DNA of 64,000 nucleotides from VXNE01 sp965116625 (GTDB lineage Bacteria; Pseudomonadota; Gammaproteobacteria; Pseudomonadales; Azotimanducaceae): positions 2,790,001 to 2,854,000 of the forward strand of contig OZ220717.1 of the NCBI GenBank assembly GCA_965116625.1, given 5' to 3'. This document shows positions 16,982-24,731 of the stretch, one piece after another. The position numbers and the translations under genes were made by a program. The notes below the pieces were generated by a model. The model searched no databases. It was not told the DNA's origin and saw only the letters and a program-made list of their open reading frames with translations. Position 1 is the stretch's first letter. Each line of letters begins with the position of its first letter.

Positions 16982-17746
16982 CTAGGCGACGGACCGGACG
17001 AACTCGCCGCGGTTGATCCGCGCGGACCAGTGGTCCCAGTCCTGCGCCAGCGCGATCGGCTCGATGTGGGTGTCGAAGTCTTCGCGCGGCGTGTCGGCCA
17101 TCGGGATGTCGCCGAACTCGCGCGGGTGCTGCTCCGGCGAGATGGCGCAGCGGCCGGTGATGCCGGAGTCGCACGCCGTCGTTCCGCAGACCGGGCAGGC
17201 CGCCGTGACGCCGTGCGCCGCCTCGAACCGCGGCTCCCGGCTGCGGCCGTTGTCGCGCTCGACGATCTCCCCGATGGCCTGGCGGTCGCCGTGTTCGTTC
17301 TCGACGATGTCGGTGACCCGCGCCTTGACGTGCGCGACGCGGCCCGACTTGGCGGTCACCGCCACCTCGACGGTGTCGCCGACGCGCGACCGCCGCGACG
17401 CCGAGGCGTGGAGCCGCACGCCCCAGTCGCCGCCCGGCAGCATCGCGAACGTGTTGCGCTCGTCGCTGGCGCGCCCGGCCCGGAACTCCTCGATGCGGCA
17501 AAGCGCCCTGGGGGTGCCGTCCGGCATTACCTGGGTGCGGATCACGGTGCCGGACCGCGTGTAGCGCTTCCCGGCCTTTGTCTCCACGTCGCAGGTGACG
17601 GTGGTGCCGACCTGCACCCGGCCCGCGAGGCCCGGGGCGAGCGACATGTGCCACTCGTCCTTGACCTTGACGAAGCGCGCGCACGTGCCGTCCGAGACGA
17701 AGGGCTCCTCGCCGTGAAGCTGGTTGGATGGTTGGGTTGTGTACAT
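16982..17746 (-). CDS. hypothetical accessory protein with Cys cluster
   Basis: A 254-residue protein from ATG 17746, with GGAGG only two or three bases before the start. The first 160 residues look like consecutive beta strands (VQVGTTVTCDVETKAGKRYT, GDTVEVAVTAKSGRVAHVKA). A CPVCGTTAC motif near residue 184 suggests a bound metal, and the C-terminus DWDHWSARINRGEFVRSVA is helical. I do not recognise the family. It carries a copy of the promoter-like module 65 bases upstream, as several other genes in this block do. Confidence 0.65.
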   Translation of the reverse strand: MYTTQPSNQLHGEEPFVSDGTCARFVKVKDEWHMSLAPGLAGRVQVGTTVTCDVETKAGKRYTRSGTVIRTQVMPDGTPRALCRIEEFRAGRASDERNTFAMLPGGDWGVRLHASASRRSRVGDTVEVAVTAKSGRVAHVKARVTDIVENEHGDRQAIGEIVERDNGRSREPRFEAAHGVTAACPVCGTTACDSGITGRCAISPEQHPREFGDIPMADTPREDFDTHIEPIALAQDWDHWSARINRGEFVRSVA

Positions 17747-17807
17747 GACCTCCTCCGATGGTCTGCTGTCGATTCCCGACGGAACCGAGTCTGCGCCACG
17801 AGCCGCC

Positions 17808-17853
17808 GGTCAAGGCTCGCGTCAGCGACCGCGCGAGCGGCCCCGGCCTTGAC
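17808..17853. promoter_or_regulatory. inverted promoter-like module, copy D
   Basis: GGTCAAGG at 17808-17815 and CCTTGAC at 17847-17853. The leftward TTGACC is about 65 bases before the start at 17746. The rightward TTGACG is followed after 15 bases by TAGGCT. Confidence 0.5.
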
Positions 17854-18040
17854 GGGCGGCGGCGCGGACTAGGCTGGGAGGGATCGACGGCAGGCGCGGG
17901 GGCAGCACGAAGGAGATTGCGGGGAACGGTTTCGGCGCCCGGGTTAGTCCCTGGTCCGTAAGCATGGGGAGGCCGGGAGGAGTGGGAAGCCGGCGTCAAG
18001 CGACGTGAGTCGACCGGGATGGTGTCCCGGCGGCCCGAGG

Positions 18041-18307
18041 CTAGGCGGCGGAAGCCCGGCGACGCGCCTGGGCGAGGTCGTACGCCGCCTGCAGGCGCAT
18101 CCAGAAGTCGGCGTTGCTCCAGCCCTGGGCCTCGAAGGCCAGCGCCATCTCGGGCGAGATCCCGGCGCGTCCGTTGAGCAGGCGCGACAGGGCGGGGCGC
18201 GAGCAGCCGAGCAACCGCGCGGCCTCCGTGACGGTGAGGTCGCTGGCCTCGATGCAGTCGTAGCGGACGGTCTTGCCGGGATGGGGCCGATTGAGCATGG
18301 CGGTCAT
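18041..18307 (-). CDS. HigA-family antitoxin, orphan
   Basis: An 88-residue HigA-type antitoxin from ATG 18307 with GGAGA upstream. NRPHPGKTVRYDCIEASDLT, then a helix-turn-helix (VTEAARLLGCSRPALSRLLN), then FWMRLQAAYDLAQARR at the end all match the family. It resembles the antitoxin at 16018 but differs through much of its length, so it is a separate lineage rather than a recent copy. Its toxin neighbour at 18317 has lost the middle of the protein, so this antitoxin now appears to stand alone. It may still repress its promoter. Confidence 0.85.
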   Translation of the reverse strand: MTAMLNRPHPGKTVRYDCIEASDLTVTEAARLLGCSRPALSRLLNGRAGISPEMALAFEAQGWSNADFWMRLQAAYDLAQARRRASAA

Positions 18308-18316
18308 GTCGGTCTC

Positions 18317-18466
18317 CTAGTGATAGTCGACGAGATCCACCTCGACCGGCTTGCCGTCGCGGAACCGGAAGACGATGCGCCGGATGCGGAGGACGAGGTC
18401 CTGGGGCAGTCCGTGCGCGCGGTCGGTGTCGTGGAGCCTGCGCAGCGCCCTGTGCGCGAATCTCAA
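18317..18466 (-). pseudogene. HigB toxin with in-frame internal deletion
   Basis: A 49-codon remnant from TTG 18466 to a stop at 18317. It reads LRFAHRALRRLHDTDRAHGL then PQDLVLRIRR, the HigB N-terminus, and continues directly with IVFRFRDGKPVEVDLVDYH, the HigB C-terminus. By comparison with the intact toxin at 16296, about 38-45 residues between IRR and IVFRF are missing, including the HPLKG and SGNWR strands that form the active core. The deletion keeps the frame. There is no ATG; a GTG or TTG start is inferred. The antitoxin gene starts 10 bases downstream. Confidence 0.8.
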
Positions 18467-18509
18467 GGGATGACTGTAACCTGTAACGGCACAGTCTATT
18501 AGATGCCGT

Positions 18510-19403
18510 CTACGCCGCGACGGAACCGGGCGAGTTGGCGTCGTGCAGCGCGTGCAGGAACTCGACCGCCCGCTGCGCCTGCGTAGCGGCGTCGAACACG
18601 GCCCGGGGCTCGTCCTTGAGGAGTTCGAGCCACGAGCCGACGTAGCTCGCGTGGTCCGCGCGGGGAGCCGAGGCGATGCCCAGATCGGCGCAGAGGAACG
18701 CGCTGCCGAGTTCCGCCACGAGCTCCTCGCGGGCGTACTTGGGGGTCCCCTGCGCGCCGAACTCGCGGTCGAGACGGTCTGGGTGCCCGGTGCTGTGCAC
18801 GCTCTCGTGGGCCAGCGTCGAGAAGAACGTCTGGGCGGACTCGAACGTCTGGAACGGCGGCATCTGGATGCGGTCGGGACCGGGCGCGTAGTAGGCGCGC
18901 TCGCCGCCGTAGCGGATGTCGATGCGCAGGCGCTCGAACCACGCGTCGCAGGCCGCGTCGCGCGCGTCGGGATTGACGTCGGGGATCTCGGGGACGTACC
19001 TCTCCGGCAGTCCGTCGATCTGGTCGGCGTTGAACACGGCGTACACCCGCCTCACGTGGAGCGGCACCTCGGTCTCGTCGCCGAACTCGTCGGTCTCGGT
19101 CTTCTTCGCGGTCTTGGCGAACACGATGTGCGTGGCGCGCTCGCCCCTGCGCACCTGGGCGCCGATCGACCGCGCCTGCCGGTAGGTCATCCAGAACGGC
19201 GAGGCGTAGCCCGCCTCGATGGCTGCGCCCCACAGGATGAGCACGTTGATGCCCTGGTAGGGGACGGCGTTCTCGCGCAGCGGCTTCGAGACGCGGGCGT
19301 CGGGGTTCACCGCCCAGGGGCGGTGCCAGGGCAGCACGCCCTCGGCGAGCTGGGCGCGGATCCGCGCGGCTATCTTCTCGTAGAGTTCGTTGATGCGGGC
19401 CAT
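18510..19403 (-). CDS. ardC: ArdC-family antirestriction metalloprotease-like protein
   Basis: A 297-residue protein from ATG 19403 with AAGGAG upstream. The N-terminal ssDNA-binding domain is clear: INELYEKIAARIRAQLAEGV, LPWHRPW, GINVLILWGAAIEAGYASPF, MTYRQARSIGAQVRRGE. The C-terminal zincin-like domain has HESVHSTGHPDRLDR (HExxH metal site, about residue 198) and REELVAELGSAFLCADLGI with the third ligand region. By family knowledge ArdC proteins enter recipients with conjugating DNA and protect it from restriction. This supports a conjugative origin for the block. All key residues are present. Confidence 0.92.
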   Translation of the reverse strand: MARINELYEKIAARIRAQLAEGVLPWHRPWAVNPDARVSKPLRENAVPYQGINVLILWGAAIEAGYASPFWMTYRQARSIGAQVRRGERATHIVFAKTAKKTETDEFGDETEVPLHVRRVYAVFNADQIDGLPERYVPEIPDVNPDARDAACDAWFERLRIDIRYGGERAYYAPGPDRIQMPPFQTFESAQTFFSTLAHESVHSTGHPDRLDREFGAQGTPKYAREELVAELGSAFLCADLGIASAPRADHASYVGSWLELLKDEPRAVFDAATQAQRAVEFLHALHDANSPGSVAA

Positions 19404-19897
19404 GGCCGGTTCTCCTTCGATTCGAGCGAACGGCGCGGCCCGCCGCCGCCGGGTTACGCCGCCCGGGGCAGGGCCGTCGCGGGCCGGAGGCCGGAGACGC
19501 CCGCAGGGCCCCGGCCTTGCCGCGGGCGGTCCCGGCGGCGAGGCTCGCCCCGGTGCCGGTCGACTCGACGGAGAACCCCCGACTTGTTTCGCTGGGGCGG
19601 CATGGAGGAACCGAAAAAGGGCGGTCGCCGACTCGCGAAGCCGCCGTCGGGAGGCGCGGGGAGCGTCACGACAGCGCACGCGGTATCGCCCGAGGAAGTG
19701 TCTATATCTATATGAAAATGCTAGTATTTAGAGTGCTTTCAAGCCGGTGATCCGGCGTGGCCCGGGCAACCGGGCGTGGGCATTGGTGCCGCCTTCGGGC
19801 GGCGTGGCAACAACGGGCCGGAAGGCCCATTCGATCTCCCGCCGGGAATCCTCCCGGGGGGAGGGGTCCTCGAGGCGGGATCAAAGGAGAGACCGTC
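19404..19897. other. intergenic gap at the strand switch
   Basis: About 490 bases between the divergent ardC-like and plus-strand genes. The first half is GC-rich; 19690-19740 is a marked AT-rich patch (TCTATATCTATATGAAAATG), a plausible promoter zone for the plus-strand genes. A short GCCGG-TGAT-CCGGC hairpin follows near 19743. No gene is evident. Confidence 0.4.
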
Positions 19898-20185
19898 ATG
19901 ACGGACCTGAGAGGAGTCGTCGACGTGCGCGGACCCGGGCAGCCGTCCGAGTTCGCATGCGAGGCGAGAGTCGGCAGCGACGTGGTCGCGGCCTGCGGCT
20001 TGCCCGAGGAGCAGATCCTCCGGCGGGCGGCGCGGGCCGTCGAGTTCGAAGTCGGCATGGCCGAGATCCATGCCGGCACCGCCGCCGGCGTCGACCGGGC
20101 GGTGTTCCCGCTCGCGCGGAACGCCCTGGCCGCGGCGAGGCTCGAACCGGGCCCCGCGCCGCGGGTGCTGGTCGAGCTGGCTTAA
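19898..20185 (+). CDS. hypothetical protein
   Basis: A 95-residue protein starting at ATG 19898 with AAAGGAGA about 7 bases upstream. It is mildly acidic and soluble, with alternating beta-like and helical stretches (EFACEARVGSDVVAACGLPE, AVEFEVGMAEIHAGTAAGVD). No motif or family is recognised. It is the first gene of a plus-strand pair and is followed about 95 bases later by the TraI_2_C-like gene, after a GGGCGCGC/GCGCGCCC hairpin. The ribosome-binding site and composition make it a credible gene. Confidence 0.6.
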   Translation: MTDLRGVVDVRGPGQPSEFACEARVGSDVVAACGLPEEQILRRAARAVEFEVGMAEIHAGTAAGVDRAVFPLARNALAAARLEPGPAPRVLVELA

Positions 20186-20279
20186 GCCGGCGCCGCCGAC
20201 GATGCGGGCGCGCTTTCCTTCGGGCGGCGCGCCCGCGGACTTCTCCGGTGGGTCCCGCCCGGCGGACGGAATCGGCGGC

Positions 20280-21365
20280 ATGGGCATCTTCAAGCGAACG
20301 AAAAGGCGGACCGGGACGACGGTCGGCGGCGATCTCTTCACCGACGGGGAGCGGGAGCGCGTGAACGCGCTGTGGCGGCTGACGGCGCTGCCCCGCGACG
20401 AGTTCGAGGCGACCTACGGCGTGCTGCTGGGCCGCTTCTGGCGCTACGTGTCGGCCGCGCCCGGGGAGGCGTGGTCGGCGCTCAGGTCGGAGGCGCTGAC
20501 CTGCGCCGTGGCCGCGCTGAAGGCGCGCCAGGCGCGGGTGCTGCCCCGCTTCGCCGCCGCCGAGGACGCCGCCCGGCTGGCCGAGGTGATGAGCTTCGCG
20601 CTGGCGGCCGCGGTGGTCGCCGAGCGCTTCGGCCTGGTGGCCGGCCGCGCGTCCGCGCCCGGCTGGTGCCCGCTAACCGCCGACGTGCCCCACTCGGCGA
20701 CGCTGGTCGGCGATCCCGCGCCGACGGCCTACGGCGCGCTGCTGCTGCCGCGGCTCGCCGGCGACGCGGGTCTCGCGTGGCTCGGACAGGAGCCCGCGGC
20801 GCTCACCGCGCTGGCCGCCTACTTCGGCCCCGGGCCGAGCGAACTGCGGGCGATCGCCGAGGAGGCGGAGCGCCGCGTCGGCCACGCGCTCGACCGCTCG
20901 CCGGTGCCGCCGGGCACGACCGCGCAACAACCCGACGGGCAGACCGAAACGGCGGCAGGAAAGGACCGGGCGGAAGCGCCGGTCCAGCCCGCCCGGATCG
21001 GCGGCGAGGGCGCCGGGTGGCGCTGGATCAACTGGGCGCGCGGCGGCCTGCGCGACGGCACGGTCCCGGTCAACGCGGAGGGCGGCTGGCTGCACAACAT
21101 CGCCGGCGAGGCGTACGTGGTGGTGCCGGACGGATTCGAGGAGTTCGCGGCGCTCGAGCAGGTCGAGGCGAAGACGGTCAGGAACCGCGTGGCCCGGCTC
21201 GGCCGCCACCGCGAGCGTAGCTCCGGGTCGGGCGCGGCGAACACGTTCCGCGCGGAACTGGCCGACGGCCGCCGCGTGGACGGCATGGTCTTTCCGGGGG
21301 AGCTCCTTTGGGACGACCGTCCGCCGCCGGAGGCGGCCGGGAAACGCGGCCGGAGGCGGCGCTGA
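20280..21365 (+). CDS. TraI_2/MobH-like protein without relaxase motifs
   Basis: A 361-residue protein; ATG 20280 is preferred, though ATG 20202 is possible. The C-terminal 110 residues (GWRWINWARGGLRDGTVPVN, GGWLHNIAGEAYVVVPDGFE, VDGMVFPGELLWDD) match the TraI_2_C (DUF1528) domain found in MobH-type relaxases of SXT/ICE elements. The N-terminal 220 residues are helical and somewhat like the TraI_2 domain, but the HD-type His-Asp residues and the HHxGGL segment of real MobH relaxases are not visible. It is therefore probably a relaxase-derived or regulatory protein, not a working nickase. No other transfer genes are in the window. Confidence 0.6.
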   Translation: MGIFKRTKRRTGTTVGGDLFTDGERERVNALWRLTALPRDEFEATYGVLLGRFWRYVSAAPGEAWSALRSEALTCAVAALKARQARVLPRFAAAEDAARLAEVMSFALAAAVVAERFGLVAGRASAPGWCPLTADVPHSATLVGDPAPTAYGALLLPRLAGDAGLAWLGQEPAALTALAAYFGPGPSELRAIAEEAERRVGHALDRSPVPPGTTAQQPDGQTETAAGKDRAEAPVQPARIGGEGAGWRWINWARGGLRDGTVPVNAEGGWLHNIAGEAYVVVPDGFEEFAALEQVEAKTVRNRVARLGRHRERSSGSGAANTFRAELADGRRVDGMVFPGELLWDDRPPPEAAGKRGRRRR

Positions 21366-21644
21366 AAAGGTCGTCCGCTCCGGGACTGGCCCCGTCGACG
21401 CCTCGTTCGCCGCCAGGGCGCCCGTCGCGCCCGCGATAGGGATGGAAGCCCGCGGGGCCGAGACTCGGAACGAGGCTCGGTGCGCAGCACGACAGCCCGG
21501 CCCGAAGGGATCGCCCATCCCCGGCGGCGCGTGGCCGGGAGGGACGGCTTCGAGGCGGGGACCGCGCCAAGTTGGATCCGCCCGCCCGTCGCAAGGGTTC
21601 GGGCACCCGTCCGCGGGCGGCGCAGCGTTGAAATCCCAGCGCCG

Positions 21645-21677
21645 AAAAAGAAAAAGCCCGCCATTAGTTGGCAGGCT
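21645..21677 (-). terminator. intrinsic terminator
   Basis: Read on the minus strand: AGCCTGCC, 7-base loop, GGCGGGCT (one G-T wobble), then TTTTCTTTTT. This is a textbook rho-independent terminator that closes the candidate small RNA. Confidence 0.75.
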
Positions 21678-21766
21678 CTTCTCGGCATAACGCGCCGCCG
21701 CGTGTATATTCGCGGCTACACGTTCGGCCATCCCCGCATGGCACGCGGGGCAGGACCGGGAACGCT
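21645..21766 (-). ncRNA. candidate small RNA
   Basis: On the minus strand, TTGACA (21802-21797), an 18-base spacer and TACGAT (21778-21773) form a near-consensus sigma-70 promoter. About 120 bases downstream a stem-loop with a T-run ends the unit. In between, CCCCGC/GCGGGG (about 21734-21752) can form another hairpin. No conserved protein is encoded; a short frame beginning MAERVAANIHAA runs into the terminator stem. It matches no RNA family I recognise. Expression and ends are inferred from the signals alone. Confidence 0.45.
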
Positions 21767-21772
21767 GCCGGA

Positions 21773-21802
21773 ATCGTATGGGCCGTCGACCGGTCTTGTC
21801 AA
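21773..21802 (-). promoter_or_regulatory. sigma-70-like promoter
   Basis: TTGACA, 18-base spacer, TACGAT on the minus strand: a perfect -35 and a 4/6 -10. The predicted transcription start is near 21766. Confidence 0.55.
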
Positions 21803-22436
21803 TTGCGCGCTCCCGCGAACGGAGCGCCGCGACGTGTCCGGCCAGGATGGAAAAGACCCGCTGGACGTGACCGCGCCGCGCGGAAAGGCGCGAAGCGAGA
21901 ACCGCGAGCCGGCCAAAGAGGAGCTGCCGAAGCGGTTGCGGCTGGATGCGGCGCAACAATCTCGCGGGCTGCGGAGGCCGGGGCGGGACGGTCTGTGCCG
22001 AACGCGCCGGTTGTGGGTTCCGTCGCAATCGGTACTCTACCGAAACCCCGGGGACTTCGTCCGCCAGTGCCGCCGGTTGCCGCCGAGTCCCGCGCTCCAG
22101 CAGGTCGCCAAATTCCCGTGGACGCGGGAGGACGACAGCAGCGGGGAATACCGCGCTTCGAGTCCAAGGTCGGGCGGCCAGGACCTAAACCGGACCCCGT
22201 CGCTTGACCATAAGACCTTGATCTAGATTGAGAAGACGAACGGCAACTGTTCGATCCCTACCAGTTTCTGCACCCTGTTTGGGATTCGTCTCCGATTCAG
22301 AATCGCTCGCCAAGCGTCACGGGAGGGTGCCAACATGTAAGGCGAGCCCGCCTAGACGCAACGAGCAGATTGCCAACTCGCCTACCAGTCGCTGCGGGCC
22401 CCACGAGCTGGCGCACGGTTTCCACTGGTCCGAAAT

Positions 22437-22712
22437 ATGCCTACAGATGACCTTACTGTAGTTACCCTACAACTGGACAAGCGCACGCTGCGGGAGTTGG
22501 AGCGAGTGCTGAACTTCGGGATTGTGTCTAAACGCCCTAATCTCGCAGAGTTCGCCGAACTCCACCGCGAGTTGCACGAGCTTAATCAGGAGGAACTGAA
22601 TCAACTTATAGTTGACGCGATCCTGACGGGAGCGCACTACGTCAAAGTGCTATTGTCAAGGCGGCTCCACGATGACGTAGATGAACAGGTCTGCGGCAGC
22701 TGCCGAATGTAG
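22437..22712 (+). CDS. small hypothetical protein
   Basis: A 91-residue protein from ATG 22437, with lower GC than the neighbouring element. The N-terminus LTVVTLQLDKRTLRELERVL is followed by a helical, acidic stretch (LAEFAELHRELHELNQEELN). No classical ribosome-binding site is seen. Its opening motif resembles that of the protein at 23288-23671 (SLTVQLKDSQLADLRVVLEY), so the two may be distant relatives; the function of both is unknown. It ends on a perfect hairpin shared with the convergent gene. Confidence 0.6.
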   Translation: MPTDDLTVVTLQLDKRTLRELERVLNFGIVSKRPNLAEFAELHRELHELNQEELNQLIVDAILTGAHYVKVLLSRRLHDDVDEQVCGSCRM

Positions 22713-22725
22713 CTTCATTCGGCAG
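22700..22725. terminator. bidirectional hairpin between convergent genes
   Basis: CTGCCGAATG, 6-base loop, CATTCGGCAG: a perfect 10-bp stem. It overlaps the stop codons of the plus-strand gene (22712) and the minus-strand gene (22715). The tract after it is only weakly T-rich (CTCTTTCT on plus), so termination may be inefficient. Confidence 0.6.
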
Positions 22726-23291
22726 CGCTCTTTCTGTGGTCTTTCACGTTGCTGGCTCCGCACGCGCCTAGAAACAGGCTGCCAGCGCAAAGTGCCATCA
22801 GGCCGAGCCAGCCCCGGTTCGAGTATTTCGCCCAGTACTCCATCCGCGCTTCCCGCCCGGATTCTCCCAGCAGGTTCCACATGGCCAGCGTCGCGTAGTC
22901 GGACGAGTTGTGGCCTATGGATTTGCTGAAGCCCTCCCAGCCCGGCCAGAGCGAGCCGCCTATGCACGCGACCACTATCAGCATGGTGTGCCACACGCAT
23001 ACCCACATGAGCCAATAAGACCACTTGGCATCGCTGACCAAGTACTTGAAGCGCGAACAAGATGGCGAATGCTGCCGAGAAGAAAGGAACGTCGTTGCCG
23101 CCATCTACTATGCGCAGCTCGTACCCGTGAGGGTACCCCACGGTGCTACCGGCGGGAGCGTTGTCGAAGCTCATGTACGGCAGGACGTAACAGACGAGAA
23201 GTCCGACCGCTCCCGCCACGACGAGCCGCATGGAGAAGTTTTCGTCCGAGAGGTCCGAGAATCCAGCCGGGAGGGATTGCTCTTCGCTCAT
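22715..23291 (-). pseudogene. membrane protein with a frameshift
   Basis: The first frame starts at ATG 23291 (overlapping the stop of the upstream gene, ATGA). It encodes a soluble start, a TM helix (RLVVAGAVGLLVCYVLPYM) and a periplasmic loop up to AFAILFA near 23055. The protein then continues in another frame as RFKYLVSDAKWSYWLMWVCV, WHTMLIVVACIGGSLW and a last TM helix (GWLGLMALCAGSLFLGACGA), stopping at 22715. Both halves are membrane-protein-like and join sensibly, so one base appears gained or lost near 23050. The intact product would be about 190 residues with four TM segments. Sequencing error is an alternative. Confidence 0.6.
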
Positions 23292-23671
23292 GCTTCGCCG
23301 TCCTCTTCGTCGCCGTCGTCTATGTGCTCCTCGACGCCGTCGGGACCAATGCGGAACTTGCTCATGTCGTCGGACAGGTCGCTGAGGTCCCACGTGTCTC
23401 CCCACTCGGGCGGGTCCCAGTCGCCGGGGTCGTCCTCCTCGAAGTCTCTGTCCTCCGCAGCCATGCTTTCTCGCGCGCAGCGACCAGCAAATTCGATAGC
23501 CGTGTTCACGGCGTGGTTCAGTCTTGTGTTGTCGCAGTCTGGAGGTAGGGCCGGACCTGCGCTACGTGCCCTGCGTCTACGGGAGCGCTTGTATTCGAGC
23601 ACGACACGCAGGTCGGCCAGTTGGGAGTCTTTGAGCTGTACAGTCAAAGACCGTGTGGGTTGGTTACGCAT
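23288..23671 (-). CDS. hypothetical acidic-tailed protein
   Basis: A 127-residue protein from ATG 23671. The N-terminus (RSLTVQLKDSQLADLRVVLE) resembles the start of the gene at 22437. A basic patch (KRSRRRRARS) follows, and the last 60 residues are very acidic (DFEEDDPGDWDPPEWGDTWD and HIDDGDEEDGEA). There is no clear Shine-Dalgarno sequence. Its ATGA overlap with the downstream membrane-protein gene implies coupled translation and a shared role. The acidic tail could mimic DNA or bind a basic partner, but nothing specific can be claimed. Confidence 0.6.
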   Translation of the reverse strand: MRNQPTRSLTVQLKDSQLADLRVVLEYKRSRRRRARSAGPALPPDCDNTRLNHAVNTAIEFAGRCARESMAAEDRDFEEDDPGDWDPPEWGDTWDLSDLSDDMSKFRIGPDGVEEHIDDGDEEDGEA

Positions 23672-23810
23672 TTCATAGGGGGGGATTATATAGGGCAGTA
23701 CCCGACGGGTGGGGCGGTTCCGGCTCCTTGGCTCAAGTTCGGCCCGTGGTTCCGTGCAGCACCTCCCGTGAGGCCATGCGCGCCGGTCCCGCCCCGTCGA
23801 AAAAGACGAG

Positions 23811-24026
23811 CTACGTCACCTTGCTCTTGATCGTGCCCACGCCCGTTGTCATTTCCGTGCTCAGGTCTTGGAACAACTGGTCGAAAGCATCTCCCAAGAA
23901 TCCCGCCGCGATCGCGAATGCGGCGATGGCGGCGACGACCAGCAGCGCGTATTCCACCGTGGACACACCCCGCAGATCGCGCAGAAAGGCGGTGACATGG
24001 ACCGCCAGACGCGAAACTGGGTTCAT
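23811..24026 (-). CDS. Flp/Fap-type pilin, orphan
   Basis: A 71-residue prepilin from ATG 24026 with GGAGG upstream. After a short basic leader (FLRDLRG) comes VSTVEYALLVVAAIAAFAIA, the type IVb Flp pilin signature: cleavage after Gly, Glu at +5 of the mature protein (VSTVE) and Tyr at +6, followed by one hydrophobic helix. By family knowledge the prepilin peptidase TadV/CpaA processes it and the Tad machine assembles it. No tad/cpa gene lies in the window, so the rest of the system must be elsewhere, or the gene is solitary. Confidence 0.88.
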   Translation of the reverse strand: MNPVSRLAVHVTAFLRDLRGVSTVEYALLVVAAIAAFAIAAGFLGDAFDQLFQDLSTEMTTGVGTIKSKVT

Positions 24027-24731
24027 TGAATTACCTCCACTGATTCAAAGAGTGCGGGCCGGGGTCGTCCTTGCGCGACTACGCCCCAGCCAGCCTTGCC
24101 CGACCGAAGCCGGGCGCTACTTCCGGGCTTCTCCCGCACTGCAACTGGACTCAACAGCGACTACGCCAGTTGTTCCGGCGATGCATTGATCCTGAATTCT
24201 TCTTCGAGCTCTGCCTTCGTCGGGGAGTGGGTCGAAGGCTCGTCCTCAACGATTCACGGTTTCGATTCTGGTTTGCTCATTGCTCGAAGCATACTACATC
24301 CACCGCAGTCTGTCGCAGCGCGACCATAAGCGTATTTCTAGAAATTCTGCCCGACTACTGATCTCTACCCTATGCCCACTACAGGGTTTCTGTAGCAGGT
24401 TGTGTGCTTGCAAGTCAGCGTGTGTTCCCCGCGATGCCGGGTCGCCGCTTGAATATCAGAGCCGATCCCGGCCAATAGAGCGGGAGACACGTTCATACGT
24501 AGATTTGCAAACGGCCCCGCAGCCCCGTGGCGCTGGACCAAAAAGGCGAACCCGGGACAAGCCGACAACTTGACCGGGGCTCTTGCCGCGCATTGGGAGT
24601 TTTGAGCACCTAGGGCGGTCGCCGCCGAGTCTATCTGCGGTTGCCGTCGATTGACTGCATTGAACTCCCTTTGCGCACTTTGACGGTGCGCCTCTTTGCC
24701 TAGCGGGTTGTGGCGCGCTGGAGGTAATGGA
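24027..24731. other. intergenic stretch without a gene
   Basis: About 700 bases of mixed composition, distinctly less GC-rich than the flanks between 24170 and 24400. Open frames are short and have no ribosome-binding sites or recognisable domains. It presumably contains the pilin promoter at its left edge and that of the next gene at its right edge. Nothing else is supported. Confidence 0.5.

Larger units (their letters stand above)
21366..22436. other. gene-poor 1.07 kb stretch
   Basis: No protein gene can be supported here. Open frames exist on both strands but lack ribosome-binding sites and read as low-complexity Arg/Pro/Gly. The only clear signals are the minus-strand promoter at 21773-21802 and the intrinsic terminator at 21645-21677, which together suggest a small RNA. 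DNA becomes less GC-rich after about 22200, consistent with a junction between DNA of different origins. Confidence 0.5.

Noticed and set aside
21480..22226. A 248-codon plus-strand frame in the gene-poor stretch.
   Set aside because: No ribosome-binding site, biased composition, and it crosses the terminator of the candidate small RNA. A weak NepR-like look of one segment was not convincing.
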